Shown: in pieces, positions 16,649-25,149 of the stretch | Position numbering within the stretch: the first letter of the stretch is position 1 | Layout of the letters: every line of letters begins with the position of its first letter | Assembly (NCBI RefSeq): GCF_041360795.1 | Contig: NZ_JBFUPW010000002.1 | Location: 124,001-188,000 of the forward strand | Length of the DNA: 64,000 bases | Source: Arthrobacter_E sp041360795 | GTDB taxonomy: Bacteria > Actinomycetota > Actinomycetes > Actinomycetales > Micrococcaceae | Direction of reading: 5' to 3' | The notes under the pieces: generated by a model | What the model saw: the letters and a program-made list of their open reading frames with translations, nothing else | Told to the model about the DNA's origin: nothing | Databases searched by the model: none | Program-made: the position numbers and the translations under genes

Positions 16649-17767
16649 TCAGAGGTCTCCGGCCAGCTCCATGAGCTTCTGACGGAAAGCGGCGAACCGC
16701 TCGTCCGCGCCCCGTTGCGGGTGCACCCGGTTGCTCAGCAGGACGGCGCTCCGACGCCCTTCCGGCACGAATCCGAAGGCCGTTCCCGTGTACCCGCCAT
16801 GACCGGCCGGAGTCCGCGCACTCGTCGGCGCCAATGCGCGGAGCCACGGTTCGCCCACGCGGAGCCCGACCGCCTGTTCGTACTCTCCGGAGACCGGTCC
16901 GGACACGGGCGTCGTCATGAGGTCGACAGCGCTCGGACTCAGCACCTCGACACCCTCATGGGTCCCGCCGATCCGCAGCATCTCGGCGAAGGCCAGAAGG
17001 TCCCCGGCCGTGCCGAACAGACCCGCGTTGCCGCTCACCCCGCCGAGGGCCCAGGCCGTCTCGTCGTGGACTTCACCGTGCACCAGACCCCTGCCCGGCT
17101 GAATCTCGGTCGCCGCGATTCCTTCCAGCCGAGAGGAAGGCCGGTAGCCGGTGCGCGCGAGGCCCAACGGGCGCAGGATCCGCTCCCCCAGAAGCTCATC
17201 GAGCCGTCGGCCCGTCATGGCTTCCAGGCAGAGGCCCAGCCAGATGAATCCCACGCACGAGTAGGCATGACCGGCTCCGGCGGGACCGGTGGGCAGCACG
17301 GTGCGGAACCGTTCCCAGGCGTCAGGTCCCGGCGCGTTGTCCCCCCACTCGCCCGGCAGACCGGAGCGGTGCGTCAGGAGGTCGAGAAGGGTCACCGCGG
17401 GCAGTTCCCGGTACTCGGGCAGCCATTCGCTCACGGGGATGCGCAGGCCTTCCAGCCCGGACTCCAGGTAGCCACGGTCCCTGAACTCCGCGAGTGCCGT
17501 GGCGGTGACGAATGACTTCGTGATCGACGCCAGGTCGAACAGCGTGTCCACCGTGACCGGCGCTCCGCTTCGGCGTCTGCCGCTCTCGTCCACGTAGTCG
17601 GCCGTCAGCCCATGGGCTTCGCTCACGAGCCGCTCCCCCGCATCGCTCACCAAGACGACGACGGCGGAGAACAGCGGCGCCGATCCGTCACCTGGGTGCA
17701 GGGCGCCGAGCAGGTGGTCGCGGAGCGCCGTCGCCGCCGTCGCGCGGGAGGCCGGGTGTTCGTTCAT
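16649..17767 (-). CDS. Serine hydrolase, class C beta-lactamase/PBP-like
   Basis: The 372-residue cytoplasmic or membrane-free protein (no signal peptide) has S81-x-x-K84 (SITKS), Y169-S-C as the YxN-type motif and a C-terminal HGGYTG in place of KTG. This is the standard motif set of the S12/beta-lactamase family with roles from esterase to D-aminopeptidase. The ATG at 17767 was chosen over an upstream GTG/ATG because the protein then begins at the family-like region. The neighbour across 7 bp is convergent. It is only distantly related to the NylB-type protein in the same region. Confidence 0.85.
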   Translation of the reverse strand: MNEHPASRATAATALRDHLLGALHPGDGSAPLFSAVVVLVSDAGERLVSEAHGLTADYVDESGRRRSGAPVTVDTLFDLASITKSFVTATALAEFRDRGYLESGLEGLRIPVSEWLPEYRELPAVTLLDLLTHRSGLPGEWGDNAPGPDAWERFRTVLPTGPAGAGHAYSCVGFIWLGLCLEAMTGRRLDELLGERILRPLGLARTGYRPSSRLEGIAATEIQPGRGLVHGEVHDETAWALGGVSGNAGLFGTAGDLLAFAEMLRIGGTHEGVEVLSPSAVDLMTTPVSGPVSGEYEQAVGLRVGEPWLRALAPTSARTPAGHGGYTGTAFGFVPEGRRSAVLLSNRVHPQRGADERFAAFRQKLMELAGDL

Positions 17768-17981
17768 GGTCGCATTCTCCCACCCGACCCCCAACCGGCC
17801 TCTCGGTGACTAGCCGCCGCGGGCCTACTTGCACGGCCGGCAGGGGTGAAAAACCGGCCCCACAGTGTACCGCTGCGACGCCTTGAACCACAGGGCTACC
17901 GTCGACCGCCGCGGGCCTGTTTGGCTGGAATCACGGCTGCGGTACGCGGCCACCGGCACAGTCATTCGAAAGGAGAACAGC

Positions 17982-18191
17982 ATGGCTGACACGAAGAACC
18001 CAGGACAGTTCGGAAACCGCAAGGACACCGAGGAACAGGCCCGCCGCGGTGGCGAGGCCAGCACCGGCAAGTTCGGTTCAGAACACGGCGCCGATCCCCA
18101 CGAAGCAGGACGCAAGGGTGCCGAAGCACAGCCCCACGAAGCCAAGGTCCGCGGCGGCCGAAACAGCCACCAGGGTGCCCGGAGCACCTGA
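17982..18191 (+). CDS. KGG-motif stress protein
   Basis: The 69-residue, very hydrophilic, Gly/Lys/Arg-rich protein has two repeats of the stress-induced KGG type (EEQARRGGEAS and EAGRKGAEAQ). Such proteins (GsiB/ConB-10 relatives) accumulate under desiccation, salt or starvation stress. AGGAGAACAG precedes the ATG. It opens a run of stress-type genes up to 23.3 kb. Confidence 0.8.
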   Translation: MADTKNPGQFGNRKDTEEQARRGGEASTGKFGSEHGADPHEAGRKGAEAQPHEAKVRGGRNSHQGARST

Positions 18192-18310
18192 GCAGAACGG
18201 CCGGAGTTCCGACCCGGCAGCGTCGGACTAGAAGGCCCGGGAGCTCAGATCATTCCGGACGGGCGGTTCGCAGAGACGCCCGTCGCAGAGAACACCAGGA
18301 GGCCAGCACC

Positions 18311-18817
18311 ATGGCACAGATTCACGAGACCGTCGACGTCGAAGTCCCCCTCTGGACCGCGTACGACCAGTGGACGCAGTTCGAACTCTTCCCAGAGTTC
18401 ATGGACCACGTCGCTCAGACGGAGCAGCTCGAGGACGATCTGGTCCGGTTCACGACCACGATCGGCGGTGTCCGGCGGACCTTCACCGCGCGGATCCAGG
18501 AACAGAGGCCGGACCGGGTGATCCGGTGGCAGGACACGGATCGTCCCGCGCACCACGGCGAGATCCGTTTCGAACCTGTCGGCCCGGACGCCACCCGGCT
18601 GGACGTCACCATCCTGTGGAACCCGGAGGACGTGGTGGAAGCGATCGGTTCATTCTTCAAGCTCGACCAGGTCAGCGTCCACCAGGATCTGGCGAACTTC
18701 AAGAAGTACATCGAGCAACGCCACCAAGCGAGCGGCGGGTGGCACGGAACGATCCCCTCGCCGAACGACGGTCCGCCTCCGGGGCAGCCCCGGCTGACGG
18801 ACCCGCCGACGGTGTGA
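18311..18817 (+). CDS. SRPBCC (START-fold) protein, first paralogue
   Basis: The 168-residue protein has the SRPBCC/polyketide-cyclase fold pattern: N-terminal ETVDVEVPLWTAYDQWTQFE, FPEFMDHV and a C-terminal amphipathic helix. The last ~25 residues are Pro/Gly-rich. Proteins of this group bind hydrophobic ligands; in actinobacteria they often occur in stress gene clusters. It is a clear paralogue of the protein at 22671-23312. The ligand is unknown. Confidence 0.82.
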   Translation: MAQIHETVDVEVPLWTAYDQWTQFELFPEFMDHVAQTEQLEDDLVRFTTTIGGVRRTFTARIQEQRPDRVIRWQDTDRPAHHGEIRFEPVGPDATRLDVTILWNPEDVVEAIGSFFKLDQVSVHQDLANFKKYIEQRHQASGGWHGTIPSPNDGPPPGQPRLTDPPTV

Positions 18818-18820
18818 GGC

Positions 18821-19297
18821 TCAGGAGCGGAGGGCGTCAGTGACCGCTTGCAGGAAATCCTCGACGACGGCGAGTTCGTCCGGGTTGAAGGATCCGGCCG
18901 CAGTGAGCAGGGACGACACCTGCCGCTGGAGGCTGGACTCCAGCAGCACGCGTGCCGCCTGGGTGGTGTGGAGCACCAGGCCCCTGCGGTCCTTGGGGTC
19001 CGGTTCCCGGCGCAGGTACCCCGCATGCTCAAGCCGGTTGACGAGGGCGGTGGTGGAGGCCGAAGTGATGCCGAGGTGGTGCCCGAGGGCGCGAGGGCTG
19101 ACCGCGCCTTCATCCGAGCCGTCGAGGACGAAGCGCAGTGCTGAGAGGTCGTTGCTCTTGATCTTCAGGTCCGCCATGAGGTTGGTCCGGGTTTCGGCCT
19201 CCACCACGACGAACTCCCTCAGCAAGTGGAGGGCGGACAGGACGCGGTCCTGCTCGCCTCCTTCAAGCCAGCTTCTGTTGATGAGTTCCAGTGCCAT
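18821..19297 (-). CDS. MarR-family transcriptional regulator
   Basis: The 158-residue winged-helix protein has recognition region LGHHLGITSASTTALVNRLEHAGYLRREPDPKDRRGLVLHTT, typical of MarR with the D-x-R-D/R wing. The ATG with AAGGGGA upstream was chosen; a GTG seven codons earlier is possible. It is convergent to the first SRPBCC gene and divergent from the SDR gene. A small inverted repeat lies upstream of its start, which suggests autoregulation and perhaps control of the SDR gene. Confidence 0.88.
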   Translation of the reverse strand: MALELINRSWLEGGEQDRVLSALHLLREFVVVEAETRTNLMADLKIKSNDLSALRFVLDGSDEGAVSPRALGHHLGITSASTTALVNRLEHAGYLRREPDPKDRRGLVLHTTQAARVLLESSLQRQVSSLLTAAGSFNPDELAVVEDFLQAVTDALRS

Positions 19298-19328
19298 AGA
19301 ACACCATTCCCCTTCCACTCTCTAACTA

Positions 19329-19341
19329 CTAGACGATCTAG
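19329..19341. promoter_or_regulatory. Inverted repeat upstream of marR
   Basis: CTAGA-CGA-TCTAG is a perfect inverted repeat 32 bases upstream of the marR start and on the side of the divergent SDR gene. It is a plausible operator for the MarR dimer. Confidence 0.55.
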
Positions 19342-19500
19342 ATACATCGCCCCCGCTTGCAAGTCTATGCCCCGCAAGCCAGGGTGAGCGGGCATTCTTT
19401 CCCGTTCCGCCGCCATCCGTCCCATCCGGGACGGCCGTGTCCCCCCGTTCGTCAGGACACGACGAACGATCATCCGCATTCCGCTTGGAGGAGTTGAACC

Positions 19501-20394
19501 ATGAGTGACCAGTACACGTTCCGCGACCCCGTCACGCTGTTCCCGGAGGTGACTCCACCCATCCAGCACCAGGAGCCCCCCGGTCTCGAGGTCCTGATGA
19601 CTCCGCAGCCGGATCTGGGGGACGATTACTACCGCGGTCTCGGCCGCCTGGAGGGCCGTAAAGCCCTCGTGACCGGCGGGGACTCCGGCATCGGCGCCGC
19701 CGTCGCCATCGCGTTCGCCCGGGAGGGGGCCGACGTCGCCATCTCCTATCTTCCTGAAGAAGAAGACGACGCGGCGAGGATCGCCGCACTCATCGAGAAG
19801 GCCGGCCGCAAGGCCCTCACACTGCCGGCCGACCTCACGGACCCCGACGCCCCCGCCGCCCTCGTCGCCGACGTGGTGGAGGGACTGGGCGGACTGGACA
19901 TCCTGGTCAGCAACGCCGGCCGGCAGGTCGCCACCGCCCAGCTGAACGAGATCGAGGAAGAGCAGTTCGAGGAGACCTACCAGATCAACGTCTTCGCGAT
20001 GATCCGCCTCATCCAGGCCGCGGTGCCCCACATGCCGCCCGGGTCGAGCATCGTGGCGAGCACGTCCATCCAGGCGTACAAGCCGTCCTCGGATCTGCTG
20101 GACTACGCCTCGACGAAGGCCGCGATCAATAATCTCACCAAGGGCCTGGCGCAGCAGCTGGCGCCGAAGGGCATCCGCGTCAACGCCGTGGCGCCCGGCC
20201 CGGTCTGGACGGCACTGCAGATCAGCGGCGGGCAGCTCAAGGAGAGCCTGCCCGAATTCGGCAAGGACACGGCGCTCGGCCGGGCAGGGCATCCGGCGGA
20301 GATGGCCCCGTGCTACGTGTTCCTGGCCTCCTCCGAGTCCAGCTATGTGGTGGGCGAGACGCTCAACGCGAACGGCGGCATTCCCAGCCCGTGA
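19501..20394 (+). CDS. Short-chain dehydrogenase/reductase (general-stress YghA/YhdF type)
   Basis: The 297-residue classical SDR has an N-terminal extension (~45 residues), the cofactor motif TGGDSGIGAAVA, NAG at about residue 138 and the catalytic YASTK. The N-terminal extension and overall length match the glucose/ribitol dehydrogenase-like stress SDRs (YghA, YhdF, YdaD). The substrate is unknown. A GGAGGAG ribosome binding site precedes the ATG. It belongs to the stress cluster. Confidence 0.88.
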   Translation: MSDQYTFRDPVTLFPEVTPPIQHQEPPGLEVLMTPQPDLGDDYYRGLGRLEGRKALVTGGDSGIGAAVAIAFAREGADVAISYLPEEEDDAARIAALIEKAGRKALTLPADLTDPDAPAALVADVVEGLGGLDILVSNAGRQVATAQLNEIEEEQFEETYQINVFAMIRLIQAAVPHMPPGSSIVASTSIQAYKPSSDLLDYASTKAAINNLTKGLAQQLAPKGIRVNAVAPGPVWTALQISGGQLKESLPEFGKDTALGRAGHPAEMAPCYVFLASSESSYVVGETLNANGGIPSP

Positions 20395-20430
20395 GACCGG
20401 CCGCGGCTGCGGCCTCAGAGGAGGTGTGAG

Positions 20431-20955
20431 TTGGAAGACAGCGACGACGACTACCAGCGCCGGGAGTCGGAGACCCATCGCCTGGACCGGCATTGGAATG
20501 AGCTCCTCCAGGAGCTCCGTGTCACGCAGACGGCCGCGCAGATCATCGGCGGCTTCCTCTTCACGCTGCCCTTTCAGCAGCGTTTCGCGTCCCTCGACTC
20601 GTTCGACAAGGCGCTGTATCTGGGGCTCGTCCTCCTGGCCGCGGCGACCACGATCATCACGCTCCTGCCGGTGGCCGTGCATCGCCGGGTGTTCCGGCGC
20701 CATCAGCGCGGGTCCCTCGTGGGACTGGCCGATCGCGCGAGCAAGACCGTGCTGGTCCTGCTCCCCTTGCTGGTGGCCGGCACGCTGACCTTCACGGTCG
20801 ACGTCGTAGCCGGTAGGACCGCGGCGACGCTGTGCGCCGTGGCCGCGGTCGGCGTCCTGGCGATCCTCTTCGTGACGGTCGCGTTCATCGGACCGCGGGT
20901 GCACACCATCGTCGACGACGTGCAGGAGGAGGACGACCTGGAGAAGGGCCGCTGA
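20431..20955 (+). CDS. Four-TM membrane protein, DUF6328-like
   Basis: The 174-residue protein has a charged N-terminus with RLDRHWNELLQELRVTQTAAQIIGGFLFTLPFQQRF, which is the pattern of the DUF6328 family, then about four membrane helices and an acidic C-terminus. It starts with TTG at the correct distance from GAGGAGG. Function unknown; members are common in actinobacterial stress loci. Confidence 0.78.
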   Translation: MEDSDDDYQRRESETHRLDRHWNELLQELRVTQTAAQIIGGFLFTLPFQQRFASLDSFDKALYLGLVLLAAATTIITLLPVAVHRRVFRRHQRGSLVGLADRASKTVLVLLPLLVAGTLTFTVDVVAGRTAATLCAVAAVGVLAILFVTVAFIGPRVHTIVDDVQEEDDLEKGR

Positions 20956-20983
20956 CGTTTCCTCCTGTGAACAGCAAGGAACT

Positions 20984-21007
20984 GCCCCGGGATTTCCGTC
21001 CCGGGGC
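20984..21007 (+). terminator. Terminator hairpin after the DUF6328-like gene
   Basis: Perfect 8-bp arms CCCCGGGA/TCCCGGGG (20985-20992 and 20999-21006) with a 6-base loop lie between convergent genes. Short stem and no T-run, so moderate support. Confidence 0.5.
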
Positions 21008-21064
21008 CGTTCCGCCTGATCAGTTGCGGCTTGTCAGTTCCGCCTAGCTAGTGAGGTGCGAGGT

Positions 21065-21331
21065 TCATGAATTCCGGAGCGCGTCGATCAGTTCTGACTT
21101 GCGCTGATCCGAATACCCCTTCAACCCGATTTCCTTGGCCTTGGATTTGAGCTCCTTGACCGTCCAGTCCTCATAGTCGCCGGATTTTCCGCCTTTACGA
21201 CCGACAGCACTACGGCCTTTCTTGGCCGCGGCATTGGATATTCTGGCTGCTTTGCTCTTGGAAGCCCCGTCCTCACGGAGTTCCTCATAGAGTTCCGGGT
21301 CCTTCAATGACGGATTCTTCTTGTCAGGCAC
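21065..21331 (-). CDS. Small SAP/Rho-N-like protein
   Basis: The 88-residue basic protein has an N-terminal KNPSLKDPELYEELREDGASKSKAARISNAAA part, as in DUF7218-type proteins, and a C-terminal SAP/Rho N-terminal-like helix pair (WTVKELKSKAKEIGLKGYSDQRKSELIDALR). The latter fold binds nucleic acids. The GTG start has AAGGAG at good spacing. Function is unknown; a nucleoid or stress role is inferred from composition and neighbours. Confidence 0.8.
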   Translation of the reverse strand: MPDKKNPSLKDPELYEELREDGASKSKAARISNAAAKKGRSAVGRKGGKSGDYEDWTVKELKSKAKEIGLKGYSDQRKSELIDALRNS

Positions 21332-21400
21332 GATTTCTCCTTCATGAAAGTTCATGAGTCACGGACAGCGCTCTCGGGGTCCGCGCCCGGGTCGTGCGCC

Positions 21401-21610
21401 TCAGCCGGCGTCGAATCGATCCGCTTCCGGCTCGTGTCGCTCGTCCAGATCGGTTCCGGAGCCGTCCGGAACCTCTTCCGCGTTGCGGCGATCCTGGTCC
21501 TTGTCAGGCGCGGCCCCGCCATTCTCGCGGTCCTGGGTCTGTTTCCCCACGTCATGCCCCTCGTCCTGAGGGCGGGGATCTCGGTCAGTTTCCTTCTCGT
21601 GGTGTCCCAT
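21401..21610 (-). CDS. Hypothetical small hydrophilic protein
   Basis: This 69-codon frame is rich in Asp, Glu, Lys, Arg and His (begins MGHHEKETDRDPRPQDEGHD). It has no Cys and almost no aromatic residues, and would give an unstructured stress-type protein. It lies between the SAP-like gene and dps. There is no strong ribosome binding site, and the opposite strand also has an open frame, so it is only a candidate gene. Confidence 0.4.
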   Translation of the reverse strand: MGHHEKETDRDPRPQDEGHDVGKQTQDRENGGAAPDKDQDRRNAEEVPDGSGTDLDERHEPEADRFDAG

Positions 21611-21720
21611 GTTTCGAGCCTACGCCGATCCCTTGTTTTTTACTAGCTTGTCAAGCTATCGTTATTTCAGCTACGTTACCTTCCAACCGCCAGCCCGCAC
21701 TTCAAGGGAGGGATCAGCGC

Positions 21721-22185
21721 ATGAAGGCATCATCCGACCTTGCACGGCATGTGCAGGCAGTACTGGTCGACCTTATTGCCCTGGGAATTCAGGGCAAGCA
21801 AGCACATTGGAATGTGGTGGGTCCGAATTTCCGGGACCTCCATTTGCAACTCGACGAAATCGTCGCCGCCTCCCGGCTCCTCTCCGACCGGTTGGCCGAA
21901 CGCCTGAGGGCTCTGCACGCTGAGCCCGACGGACGAACGCGCACCATCACGGAGACGAGCACGCTGAAAGAATCCCCTCCCGGCCTGGTGAGCACCGACG
22001 TAGTCGTGGCGGAAATCGGCGAGCGACTGCAAGCCGCGACCGCCACCGCTCGTGCCGTGCACGACGCGGTGGACTCCGAGGATCCCACGACAGCGGACCT
22101 CCTCCACGACGTCCTCGAAACTCTCGAACAGCTCCACTGGATGCTGACCGCGGAGCATCCGGAGCTGCGGAACAGCAGCGACTGA
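21721..22185 (+). CDS. dps: Dps/ferritin-like DNA-protection protein
   Basis: The 154-residue four-helix protein has the Dps ferroxidase region KQAHWNVVGPNFRDLHLQLDEIV, with the His and Asp/Glu iron ligands conserved. It forms dodecamers that oxidise iron with peroxide and protect DNA. GGGAGGG lies upstream of the ATG. It is located among other stress-type genes. Confidence 0.92.
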   Translation: MKASSDLARHVQAVLVDLIALGIQGKQAHWNVVGPNFRDLHLQLDEIVAASRLLSDRLAERLRALHAEPDGRTRTITETSTLKESPPGLVSTDVVVAEIGERLQAATATARAVHDAVDSEDPTTADLLHDVLETLEQLHWMLTAEHPELRNSSD

Positions 22186-22283
22186 ACCACGCCGGATCTC
22201 CGGCCACCCCTCTCGCGGCGCCAGCTCAGCCACCTCAAGGCATCCGGTTCCGCCGTTCCCGCACCACCAGTCAGGAGAACATC

Positions 22284-22580
22284 ATGCGTCTTATCAGCCG
22301 GGACGAGCACATCGTCGACAACGTCGTCCAGTCCCAGTTCGAGATGTACCGCAATGGCACGGTCATCGGGGTCGCCCGCTACCAGATGCACGGAGACCGG
22401 ATCGTGTTCATGCTCTGCCAGACCACCCCGGCCTGCTCACGCCTGGAGAGAAGGTCGTTCTATCTCGCCGCGGTCCGTGACGCCCACCACCGGCATCTGC
22501 GGATCGACATCACCTCCCGCTCCATGGCGGAGGAACTGCGCGTTCCGCGCGTCGAGCGGGAGCTGTCACTGACCGTCTGA
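22284..22580 (+). CDS. Small GNAT-like (YjdJ-type) protein
   Basis: The 98-residue protein begins with a short beta-sheet half similar to the GNAT_YJDJ family (QFEMYRNGTVIGVARYQMHGDRIVFM). It then departs from it, lacking the acetyl-CoA binding RxxGxG motif. It may be a degenerate acyltransferase or binding protein. It precedes the second SRPBCC gene. Confidence 0.65.
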   Translation: MRLISRDEHIVDNVVQSQFEMYRNGTVIGVARYQMHGDRIVFMLCQTTPACSRLERRSFYLAAVRDAHHRHLRIDITSRSMAEELRVPRVERELSLTV

Positions 22581-22670
22581 CCCCTTCACCCAAGCGCCCC
22601 GGCATGGCACGGCGAATCCCTCGTCGGCCGGGCGGAGCGCAGTTTCACACTTCTCAAGGAGATGATGCAG

Positions 22671-23312
22671 TTGGCACAGATTCAGGAAGAGATCGACGTC
22701 AGAGCCCCGTTATGGCTCAGCTACGAGCAGTGGGCCGAGTTCGAACTCTTCCCCCAGTTCATGAAGCATGTGGTGTCCGTCGAGCGGCAAGACGAGGCGC
22801 CCGCCCTCCTCACGGCCGAGGTCGACGGAAAGCCTCGCACGATCGAGACGACCATCGAGGAGCAGCGCCCCGACCGGTTGATCCGCTGGGACTGCAGCGA
22901 CGGGCTCGAGAGCCACGGTCAGCTGCTCTTCGATTCCCTGGAGCCGGAACTCACGAGGATCACCGTGGACGTCATCTGGGATCCCCGCGAGCCGGCGGAA
23001 CACACCGTCTCGCTGTTCCGCCTGGTGCCGACAAGTGTCCGCGAGGATCTGGAGCGGTTCCGGGACTTCGTCGAGAAGCGACACCAGGAGCGGAAGAAGG
23101 CCCGGGCTCACCAGGACGACGCGCATCCGCTGACCGGTCCCCTGCTGCTCAAGGAGACCCGGCGGGAACCGGCTCTCGTGGGAGAGGTCACCACGCGGCT
23201 CTCCGGCGACGACTTCCCGAAGGACCGCTCGGGGACGCTTCCCTACGGCGTGGGGTTCGCGTCACAGGACACCCCCGGAGAAGACCGCCCGCAGATGTCC
23301 ATCGTGCTCTGA
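22671..23312 (+). CDS. SRPBCC (START-fold) protein, second paralogue with C-terminal extension
   Basis: The 213-residue protein shares with the 18311 gene the N-terminus MAQI-(H/Q)-E, the PLW-x2-YxQW and FELFPxFM motifs and the EQRPDR(V/L)IRW block. It has an extra ~60 charged residues at the C-terminus. The TTG start is preferred because AAGGAG is nine bases upstream and it reproduces the paralogue's MAQI start. The ATG at 22662 is too close to that motif. Ligand unknown; duplication within the cluster implies two related sensors or carriers. Confidence 0.8.
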   Translation: MAQIQEEIDVRAPLWLSYEQWAEFELFPQFMKHVVSVERQDEAPALLTAEVDGKPRTIETTIEEQRPDRLIRWDCSDGLESHGQLLFDSLEPELTRITVDVIWDPREPAEHTVSLFRLVPTSVREDLERFRDFVEKRHQERKKARAHQDDAHPLTGPLLLKETRREPALVGEVTTRLSGDDFPKDRSGTLPYGVGFASQDTPGEDRPQMSIVL

Positions 23313-23393
23313 GCACCCTCCGGCCGCGGGTTGACGGCCATGGGCTGACGGCGGGTCGTCCCGAAACGGGGCACACCGGCCACGGGATACACG

Positions 23394-23430
23394 GAAGGGT
23401 GGCCGCACCTGAGGTGCGCCCACCCTTCTT
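23394..23430. terminator. Bidirectional terminator
   Basis: A 16-bp interrupted stem (GAAGGGTGG and CGCACCT with their complements; one mismatched position) is followed by TT. It lies between the convergent SRPBCC and DHA2 transporter genes. Confidence 0.75.
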
Positions 23431-23463
23431 CCGGGACGCGGGCTGCGCGTCACGCGCGGGACG

Positions 23464-25149
23464 TCAGCTGCGCGGAGAGGCGAGCTCGGCGTCGTCGTCC
23501 TTCTCGTGATCGGCCTCCACCAGCACAACCGGGGCGTCCGACGCCGGGGCACCGCTCAGGCGCTCGGCCTCCAGACGCTCCGCCTCTTCGCCGCCCACGG
23601 CCTCGCCGCGGGCGACCATGCCGGCCGTGTCGGACAGCGGGATCTGCTTGAGCGTGATGGCCAGCAGCAGCGCCACCGCGATGAACGGGATCAGGTACCA
23701 GAAGACCGGGGCCAGGGAGTCGGCGTAGGCGTTCACGATCGCGTCCCGGACCGCGGCCGGCAGCTGGGACAGCGTCTGCGGATCCAGCGTCTTGGTGGCC
23801 TGGGACGCCTGCTCGGTCGAGGCGCCGCCACCGGTGAACGCCTTGGTCAGCGAGTCGGCGAGACGGGTGGTGAACAGGGACCCGAACACGGCGACACCGA
23901 GGGAGGCGCCCACTTCGCGGAAGTAGTTGTTGGTGCTGGTGGCGGTGCCGATCAGTTCGGCCGGGACCGCGTTCTGCACCACCAGGACGATCACCTGCAT
24001 GATGAGGCCGAGGCCGGCGCCGAAGATGAACAGCTGGATGCAGATGACCCAGATCGGGGTGGCGGCCGTCAGGGTGGTGAACCAGAGCATTGCCACGATC
24101 GTGAGCGCGGCACCGAGGATGGGGTACATCTTGTACTTGCCGGTCTTGGAGATGCGGATGCCGGAGAAGATCGAGGTGCCCATCAGGCCCACCATCATGG
24201 GCAGCATCAGCAGGCCGGAAACAGCCGCCGAGGTGCCGGAGGACATCTGGAGGAAGGTCGGCACGAAGGCGATGGCCGCGAACATGCCAAGGCCGAGCGT
24301 GAAGCCGATGGCCGTGGCGTTGATGAAGATCCGGTTCTTGAACAGGCTCAACGGGATGATCGGATCCTCGGCCTTGCGTTCCACGAGCACGAACAGGACG
24401 GCGGCCACGAGAAGCCCCGCGCCGAACAGCCACGTGGTGGGTGAGTCCCAGCCCTCGTCCTTCTTGCCGCCGAAGTCGGTGAAGAAGATGAGGCAGGCGG
24501 TGGCGGCCGAGAGCAGCAGCACACCCAGGATGTCGATGCGCTTCTCGGCCTTCTTGTTCGGCAGGGTCAGCGTGAACCAGGCGATGGCGAAGGCTGCGAT
24601 TCCGATCGGGATGTTGATGTAGAAGGCCCACTCCCAAGTGAGGTGGTCCACGAAGAAGCCGCCCAGCAGCGGGCCGGCGACGGCGGAGAGGCCGAAGATG
24701 GCGCCCAGCGGGCCCATGTACTTGCCGCGTTCCTTGGCGGGCACGATGTCCGCGATGATCGCCTGCGAGAGGATCATGAGGCCACCGCCGCCCAGGCCCT
24801 GGATGGCGCGGAAGATCACGAACGACCAGAAGTCGGTGGCGAACGCGCAGCCGACGGACGCCGCGGTGAACAGGCCGATCGCGACCAGGAAGAGGTTGCG
24901 GCGGCCGAGGACGTCGCCGAACTTGCCGTAGATCGGCATGACGATGGTGGTCGCCAGGAGGTAGGCCGTGGTGATCCACGCCTGGTGCTCGACGCCTCCG
25001 AGCTTGCCGACGATGGTCGGCATCGCGGTGGAGACGATGGTCTGGTCGAGGCTGGACAGCAGCATCCCGGCGATCAGGGCCGAGAAGATGATCCAGATTC
25101 TTCGTTGGGTCAGCAGCAGGGGTTGCGCTGCCGTGGTGGTGGTGCTCAT
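23464..25149 (-). CDS. DHA2-family multidrug MFS transporter (EmrB/QacA type)
   Basis: The 561-residue protein has about 14 membrane segments, motif A variant GKFGDVLGRRNLF, motif C GPLLGGFF and the LDQTIVSTAMPTI segment of DHA2 drug:H+ antiporters. The C-terminal ~50 residues are acidic and Ala-rich. Its start overlaps the stop of the TetR gene (ATGA), so it is expressed with its probable repressor. Export of drugs or toxic metabolites is inferred from family and context. Confidence 0.92.
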   Translation of the reverse strand: MSTTTTAAQPLLLTQRRIWIIFSALIAGMLLSSLDQTIVSTAMPTIVGKLGGVEHQAWITTAYLLATTIVMPIYGKFGDVLGRRNLFLVAIGLFTAASVGCAFATDFWSFVIFRAIQGLGGGGLMILSQAIIADIVPAKERGKYMGPLGAIFGLSAVAGPLLGGFFVDHLTWEWAFYINIPIGIAAFAIAWFTLTLPNKKAEKRIDILGVLLLSAATACLIFFTDFGGKKDEGWDSPTTWLFGAGLLVAAVLFVLVERKAEDPIIPLSLFKNRIFINATAIGFTLGLGMFAAIAFVPTFLQMSSGTSAAVSGLLMLPMMVGLMGTSIFSGIRISKTGKYKMYPILGAALTIVAMLWFTTLTAATPIWVICIQLFIFGAGLGLIMQVIVLVVQNAVPAELIGTATSTNNYFREVGASLGVAVFGSLFTTRLADSLTKAFTGGGASTEQASQATKTLDPQTLSQLPAAVRDAIVNAYADSLAPVFWYLIPFIAVALLLAITLKQIPLSDTAGMVARGEAVGGEEAERLEAERLSGAPASDAPVVLVEADHEKDDDAELASPRS

